Part shown: positions 59,725 to 64,000 of the stretch, piece by piece | How positions within the stretch are numbered: the first letter of the stretch is position 1 | Layout of the letters: the number at the start of each line of letters is the position of its first letter | Assembly (NCBI GenBank): GCA_021769555.1 | Contig: JAETSR010000002.1 | Location: 62,001-126,000 of the forward strand | Origin: Clostridiaceae bacterium | Lineage (GTDB): Bacteria > Bacillota > Clostridia > Oscillospirales > Acutalibacteraceae | Direction of reading: 5' to 3' | DNA length: 64,000 nt | Program-made: the position numbers and the translations under genes | The notes under the pieces: model-generated | What the model was told of the DNA's origin: nothing | Databases searched by the model: none | The model's input: the letters and a program-made list of their open reading frames with translations, nothing else

Positions 59725-61956
59725 ATGCCAAAAAAAGAAAAGCGCCCCCCAAAGAAGACCGGCCGGGCCCTGGGCTACATCGCCGGGGCGGGGGAGATAG
59801 TTGAGCAGGACGTTGGGGACACCCTCAGAAAGAACTATATGCCCTACGCTATGAGCGTAATTTTGAGCCGGGCCCTGCCGGAGATAGACGGTTTGAAGCC
59901 CTCCCAGCGAAAGCTCCTGTACACTATGTACAAGATGGGGCTTCTCACCGGCGCGCGCACTAAGAGCGCCAATATCGTGGGCCAGACCATGAAGCTGAAC
60001 CCCCACGGGGACGCTGCCATTTACGACACCATGGTGCGCCTCTCGAGAGGCTATGAGGCCCTTCTGCACCCCTATGTGGACAGTAAGGGCAACTTCGGCA
60101 AGGCGTACTCAAGGGACATGGCCTGGGCCGCGCCGAGATATACCGAGGCGAAGCTTGACGGTATCTGCAAGGAGTTCTTTAACGATATCGACCGGGACAC
60201 GGTGGACTTTGTTGACAACTACGACAGCACCATGAAGGAGCCCCTGCTGCTCCCCGCCAGCTTCCCCACCATACTCACAAACCCCAGCACCGGCATAGCC
60301 GTGGGCATGGCCTGCAATATCTGCTCCTTTAACCTCTCTGAGGTATGCCGGACAGCCATAGCCCTCATGCGGAATCCTGAGGCCGACCTCTTTGAGACCT
60401 TACAGGCCCCGGACTTCCCCTGCGGCGGGCAGCTGGTCTTTGACCGGGCCCAGATGGAGAAGATATACGAGACCGGCCGGGGCAGCTTCCGGGTGCGGAG
60501 CAAGTGGAGCTATGACAAGAGCGCAAACTGTATAGACGTGACCCAGATACCCCCCTCCACCAACGTGGAGGTGATAGTCGAGAAGATAATCGAGCTTGCA
60601 AAGGGGAATAAGCTCAGAGAGGTAGCCGACGTCCGGGACGAGACGGACCTCACGGGCATGAAGATAACCATAGACCTGAAGCGCGGGGTGGACCCGGAGA
60701 AGCTCATGCAGAAGCTCTATAAGCTCACGACCTTAGAGGACAGCTTTGCCTGCAACTTCAACGTGCTTGTAGCCGGGGTGCCCAGGGTAATGGGCGTGCG
60801 GGAGCTTTTGGAGGAGTGGACGGCCTTTAGGGTGGAGTGCGTCAGGAGAAGAACCTACTTTGACCTCACTAAGAAGAAGGAGAAGCTGCACCTCCTGCTG
60901 GGCCTTGCGGCCATACTCTTAGACATCGACAAGGCCATAAAAATCGTGCGGGAGACGGATGAGGAGGCCGAGGTGGTGCCCAACCTGATGATAGGCTTCG
61001 GAATAGACGAGGTCCAGGCGGAGTTCGTGGCTGAGATACGCCTTAGGCACCTGAACCGTGAGTATATCTTAAAGCGCACCGAAGAGACCGGCCAGCTTGA
61101 GAAGGACATCAAGGAGCTCGAGGGCATACTGGGCTCAAAAACCAAGATACAGAATATTATTATAAAGGAGCTGGAGGCCGTGGCGAAGACCTACGGCCAG
61201 CCCCGGAAGACAATCCTGCTCTATGCCCACGAGATAGAGGAGGCGGTGATAACCGAGGACGTGCCGGACTACCCGGTGCACCTGTTCTTCACTAAAGAGG
61301 GCTACTTCAAGAAGATAACCCCCCAGTCCCTTAGAATGAGCGGCGAGCAGAAGCTTAAAGAGGGGGACGAGCTCAGCCAGCAGCTTGAGGGCCAGAACAG
61401 CGGGGAGCTCCTGTTCTTCTCGGACAAATGCCAGGTGTATAAGGCCAGGGCCTATGATTTTGACGACGGCAAGGCCAGCGTCCTGGGGGATTATATCCCG
61501 GCGAAGCTGCAGATGGACGAGGGGGAGCGGGCGCTCTATATGGCCTATACCACGGACTTCTCGGGGTATATGCTCTTTGTCTTCGAGAACGGAAAGGCGG
61601 CGAAGGTGGACATGAGCGCCTATCAGACGAAGACAAACCGCAAGAAGCTCATAAGCGCCTACAGCGATAAGTCGCCGATAGCCGCGGCAATACAGCTTCC
61701 GGAGGACGGCATGGTGCTACTGACGGCCAGTAACGGGCGGCTGCTGCTGTTCCATACGGGGCAGATTGCCGCCAAGACTACCAAGAATACCCAGGGGGTG
61801 CAGGCTATGAGCCTGAAGAAGGGGCAGCGGGTGATGAGCGCGGTGGTTTATGAGGATGGTATGCTGAAGAATGAGGGGAGATATAAGAAAAAGCTCCCGG
61901 CGGCGGGGGCGCTGCCGGGAGAGGATGAAGCTGGCGAACAGCTAAAGCTGGTTTAG
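59725..61956 (+). CDS. Type IIA topoisomerase subunit A (GyrA/ParC-like, divergent)
   Basis: A 743-residue DNA cleavage-religation subunit. YAMSVILSRALPEIDGLKPSQRKLLY and LNPHGDAAIYDTMVRLSR are conserved. The Arg-Tyr dyad with catalytic Tyr139 is in AAPRYTEAKL. The C-terminal domain has weak beta-pinwheel repeats and no GyrA box (QRRGGKG) that I can find, so supercoiling activity is doubtful. The ATG at 59725 follows AGGTGA. An upstream GTG is less likely. It pairs with the B subunit at 54036. Confidence 0.88.
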   Translation: MPKKEKRPPKKTGRALGYIAGAGEIVEQDVGDTLRKNYMPYAMSVILSRALPEIDGLKPSQRKLLYTMYKMGLLTGARTKSANIVGQTMKLNPHGDAAIYDTMVRLSRGYEALLHPYVDSKGNFGKAYSRDMAWAAPRYTEAKLDGICKEFFNDIDRDTVDFVDNYDSTMKEPLLLPASFPTILTNPSTGIAVGMACNICSFNLSEVCRTAIALMRNPEADLFETLQAPDFPCGGQLVFDRAQMEKIYETGRGSFRVRSKWSYDKSANCIDVTQIPPSTNVEVIVEKIIELAKGNKLREVADVRDETDLTGMKITIDLKRGVDPEKLMQKLYKLTTLEDSFACNFNVLVAGVPRVMGVRELLEEWTAFRVECVRRRTYFDLTKKKEKLHLLLGLAAILLDIDKAIKIVRETDEEAEVVPNLMIGFGIDEVQAEFVAEIRLRHLNREYILKRTEETGQLEKDIKELEGILGSKTKIQNIIIKELEAVAKTYGQPRKTILLYAHEIEEAVITEDVPDYPVHLFFTKEGYFKKITPQSLRMSGEQKLKEGDELSQQLEGQNSGELLFFSDKCQVYKARAYDFDDGKASVLGDYIPAKLQMDEGERALYMAYTTDFSGYMLFVFENGKAAKVDMSAYQTKTNRKKLISAYSDKSPIAAAIQLPEDGMVLLTASNGRLLLFHTGQIAAKTTKNTQGVQAMSLKKGQRVMSAVVYEDGMLKNEGRYKKKLPAAGALPGEDEAGEQLKLV

Positions 61957-61964
61957 CGCGGTCC

Positions 61965-62030
61965 AGGAGCGTTAGGCTCCTGGCAGGGGTTCGGGGGCAG
62001 CGCCCCTGAGGTCTTGTGTGCCAACGCTAG
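61965..62030 (+). repeat. Dispersed double-hairpin repeat, copy 9 (after topoisomerase A)
   Basis: CCAGGAGC/GCTCCTGG forms the first stem. GGGGTTCGGGGGCAGCGCCCC gives the second region in two parts, then GAGGTCTTG and GCCAAC/GTTGGC as a third small hairpin. The last codons and stop of the convergent ypeB gene lie in this copy. Confidence 0.72.
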
Positions 62031-63379
62031 TTGGCGAGAGTCCCATGCTCGTCCTTTTGTAGGACGTAGAGCTGTTCTTCCAGTCCAGTCTCTGTGTTGA
62101 CATAGCTCAGCACCTCCTCCCCATCCGAGGCGGTACAGTGCAGCTCCCAGCAGAGCATCTCATCAAGCCCCGGCGTAGGCACAACAGCCAGCCGCCCGCT
62201 CTCCACCCTGAGGGCCGGGCTCACGGCCTTCTGAGCCTCCTCATAAGATACCTTTGGAGCAGAAACCTTCCTCTCATGATTATTCATCACATACCCTGAG
62301 GCGTCGAACTCTATAGTCCCTCCCCTCTCCAGCTCCACGGTGACCTTCACAAGGTCCGGGTAGCAGATGACCGGCTGGCCGTCCTCTGTGCTGAGAGTCC
62401 CATGAAAATTGAATCCCGCCATATTGTCGTTCACGAGAAAATAGCTGAGCTCCATGGGCCCATATCCCAGCCCGGCTAGATACTCCCCTGCGGCACGGCG
62501 GGCCTGGTCCGTAGTGAGCCTGGCGGCAGAAATGCCGCCGGCTTTTTTATAGTAGACAGGCCGGCCGCCCTGGCGGGTGATATTCACCATGGAGTCCTCA
62601 GTGCCGAAGGTGTACACCGGCAGGCCCCCTCCCCCCTCGCCCCTGAAGCTGAGTTCATCCTCTGAGCAGCGGAGAAACTCCGCCGCCCCGCTGAGGGCCT
62701 GCTCCTGGGTGACCCCCTCGAGGCCCTTTAACGCAAGGGGCTCCCGGCGGGAGATATGGTCGGAGAAGGGGCCGTCGTACAGCAGGGCGGGGAAGGTCGA
62801 GAACTCCTCTGAAACCTCGTCAAAGTCGTCGTCCAGAACAGCCAGGCTGTCTATCTCGTCCAGGTTGTTCAGAAGGTGCACATTCTGGACAATGCTGTCC
62901 CCCTCGGCGGTGAGCCGGGCCTGCAGGTCCGTGAGGGCCACGGTGAGCTTGCCGGCATACTCCCCAAGCATTTTGAGATTGTCCAGCTCCGCGCCGGATA
63001 TCTCCTCCCCGGCGAAGGCCTTGCGGGAGAGGGACATGGCATAGTCCCCGGTCTGGGAGAGGAAACGGTTGAAGCGGTCGGTCTTCTCCCCTGAAAAGGG
63101 CAGGGAGGCCATGGCCGACTTAGCGCCCCCGGCCTGGGCCAGGAGCTCAGCCGAGAGCGCGCTTCTGGTGGCTGGGGAGCCGGCGTAGACAGACTTGTGC
63201 AGGGCGGCTTTTATGCCCGACACATAGTCCGTAAGGTCCCCGAGAGAGCGAAGGTATACATACTCGAGCCTGGTCCTGGCGGAATCAAGGCTGAGGCTCG
63301 AGTCCAGCCAGAAGCCCCCAAAAAGCCCCAGCGCCGCTACTGAAAAGGTTATCAGCCGGACTTTCCCCCGAAATTTCAT
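62027..63379 (-). CDS. ypeB: Germination protein YpeB
   Basis: YpeB is a spore inner-membrane/cortex protein needed to localise and stabilise the cortex-lytic enzyme SleB. The 450-residue protein has an N-terminal signal anchor (LITFSVAALGLFGGFWLDSSL), a helical domain and PepSY-like repeats in the C-terminal half. AGEYLAGLGYGPMELSYFL and PDLVKVTVELERGGTIEFDASGY are typical. I chose the ATG at 63379, after AAGGAGGG. sleB or another cortex hydrolase is not adjacent in the window, unlike the usual pairing. Its end lies in repeat copy 9. Confidence 0.9.
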   Translation of the reverse strand: MKFRGKVRLITFSVAALGLFGGFWLDSSLSLDSARTRLEYVYLRSLGDLTDYVSGIKAALHKSVYAGSPATRSALSAELLAQAGGAKSAMASLPFSGEKTDRFNRFLSQTGDYAMSLSRKAFAGEEISGAELDNLKMLGEYAGKLTVALTDLQARLTAEGDSIVQNVHLLNNLDEIDSLAVLDDDFDEVSEEFSTFPALLYDGPFSDHISRREPLALKGLEGVTQEQALSGAAEFLRCSEDELSFRGEGGGGLPVYTFGTEDSMVNITRQGGRPVYYKKAGGISAARLTTDQARRAAGEYLAGLGYGPMELSYFLVNDNMAGFNFHGTLSTEDGQPVICYPDLVKVTVELERGGTIEFDASGYVMNNHERKVSAPKVSYEEAQKAVSPALRVESGRLAVVPTPGLDEMLCWELHCTASDGEEVLSYVNTETGLEEQLYVLQKDEHGTLAN

Positions 63380-63490
63380 AGGCGTGCCCTCCTTTTGCTT
63401 TCTGCATTTATTTTCCCTTGAAGGGCCGGGATAATGCGGGAGGGCGGAATTTTTCACCTGGAAAAAATATCTTTATCAGGGCCGTTCCTA

Positions 63491-63519
63491 TGTACATCCA
63501 TTCCGTTTTATGGTATAAT
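63491..63519 (+). promoter_or_regulatory. Promoter of the acyltransferase gene
   Basis: TATAAT (63514-63519) with TGG as extended -10 and a weak TGTACA -35 (63491-63496) at 17 bp. Confidence 0.65.
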
Positions 63520-63549
63520 GGCCGAAATAACTCAAAAGGGCTGATACAT

Positions 63550-64000
63550 ATGAAACGCAACCGGACTATCGACATCCTTCGGCTGGCGGCGGCCTTTGCC
63601 ATTGTATGCCTGCACAATTTCAGCGGCTCGAATGTAATCGGGGCCGAGGAAACCGTGGCGCTCGCCCGGTTCGCGGTGCCGCTCTTTTTCCTGTTCTCCG
63701 GGTATTTCTGGGTGGGCATGGACAAAAGGAGGCGGCTCAGGCAGGCGCTCAGGATATTCACCTGGGCGGTGCTTGCAAATCTCGCTTATCTTGCCATTGA
63801 CCTCTCGAAGCAGCCGAATGAGTTCCTGGTAAAAATGCGCCTGGGGCAGATATTTCCAGAGGGCTCCATTAAAAACCTGCTGCTCTATAACGAGTCGCCT
63901 ATCAGCGCGCACTTGTGGTTTTTGGGGGCGTTTCTATACATACTCATCCTGGACATGGCCCTGGGCCGGTTCTTTGAGAAGCTGCCGCGCCCGGTGAGAT
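63550..64000 (+). CDS. Acyltransferase family 3 membrane protein (partial, 3' cut by window)
   Basis: The first 150 codons of an integral membrane acyltransferase. MKRNRTIDILRLAAAFAIVCLHN carries the family's DxLRxxA start in helix 1, and FAVPLFFLFSGYFW is the second conserved segment. SPISAHLWFLGAFLYILILDM is the next. Such enzymes O-acetylate cell-wall or surface sugars. The stop lies outside the window. Confidence 0.88.
   Translation, partial: MKRNRTIDILRLAAAFAIVCLHNFSGSNVIGAEETVALARFAVPLFFLFSGYFWVGMDKRRRLRQALRIFTWAVLANLAYLAIDLSKQPNEFLVKMRLGQIFPEGSIKNLLLYNESPISAHLWFLGAFLYILILDMALGRFFEKLPRPVR

Noticed and set aside
63380..63480. Sigma-G promoter for ypeB
   Set aside because: A CATTATC-like -10 exists, but the nearest -35-like element is 14 bp away, too short for sigma-G.

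Overview
The window looks like a chromosomal segment of a GC-rich, spore-forming member of the Clostridia, most likely Oscillospiraceae/Ruminococcaceae. The reasons are the Firmicutes gene orders (ylbJ-yqfC-yqfD, phoH-ybeY-dgkA-era, tilS-hpt-ftsH, nifS-nifU), the sporulation genes (spoIIR, yqfC, yqfD, ylbJ, ypeB), Gram-positive style promoters and strong GGAGG ribosome binding sites, and several small proteins typical of gut Clostridia. I see no tRNA, rRNA, CRISPR array, insertion sequence or phage module. The left edge is non-coding and the right edge cuts an acyltransferase gene.

Layout. 1-2.2 kb: rpsB-tsf with a structured leader. 2.2-9.1 kb: a GNAT gene, then a leftward cluster ylbJ-yqfC-yqfD / phoH-ybeY-dgkA-small protein-era. 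9.1-12.2 kb: a small conserved protein, an SLH-anchored phosphodiester glycosidase and a heavy-metal (probably Mn) exporter. 12.2-17.8 kb: spoIIR with a sigma-F-type promoter, addB without addA, a Cys/His-rich CD1247-type protein and efp. 17.8-24.3 kb: a BspA-like LRR/SLH surface protein, pepP-like, yqeG, rpsU (58 aa), a LytTR regulator with its DUF3021 membrane partner, and an Fe-S aldo-keto reductase. 24.4-29.4 kb: a HExxH protein, a hybrid sensor kinase, and an ABC-F protein behind an attenuator-like leader. 29.4-33.3 kb: malQ-glgP for glycogen/maltodextrin use. 33.4-38.4 kb: a small protein, an ATPase, ilvE, divergent mntP, a NUDIX gene, an iron-sulfur-type flavoprotein and yebC. 38.35-39.85 kb: a yjdF riboswitch and gene, followed by an XRE-regulator/membrane-protein cassette bracketed by two copies of the yjdF 3' end. 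39.85-42.6 kb: traX and the nifS-nifU Fe-S assembly genes. 42.6-53.9 kb: rnj (RNase J), gdpP, a nucleoside phosphorylase, rplI, dnaB, tilS, hpt, ftsH. 54-62 kb: a divergent type IIA topoisomerase B/A pair separated by about 3.7 kb of small accessory genes, some of them broken. 62-64 kb: ypeB and the start of an acyltransferase.

The most unusual feature at the scale of the whole window is a dispersed intergenic repeat, nine copies. It has two adjacent hairpins: a variable first stem, then a conserved GGGTTTGGGGCAGCGCCCCAA-like half. In eight of nine copies it begins at or very near the stop codon of the upstream gene and reads in that gene's direction. The most interesting local structure is the duplicated yjdF tail around the XRE cassette, where the second copy still reads EKHRGH-stop with synonymous changes and a compensated terminator stem. 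Other candidates are a three-tier RNA hairpin in the leader of the LRR protein, a 3-codon leader peptide before the ABC-F gene, overlapping divergent promoters sharing one -10 box between ilvE and mntP, and a promoter lying in the loop of a 9-bp inverted repeat before the hybrid kinase.

Many reading frames extend upstream through repeats or leaders, so starts were chosen from Shine-Dalgarno position. All functional calls rest on motif recognition by eye, with no database search.
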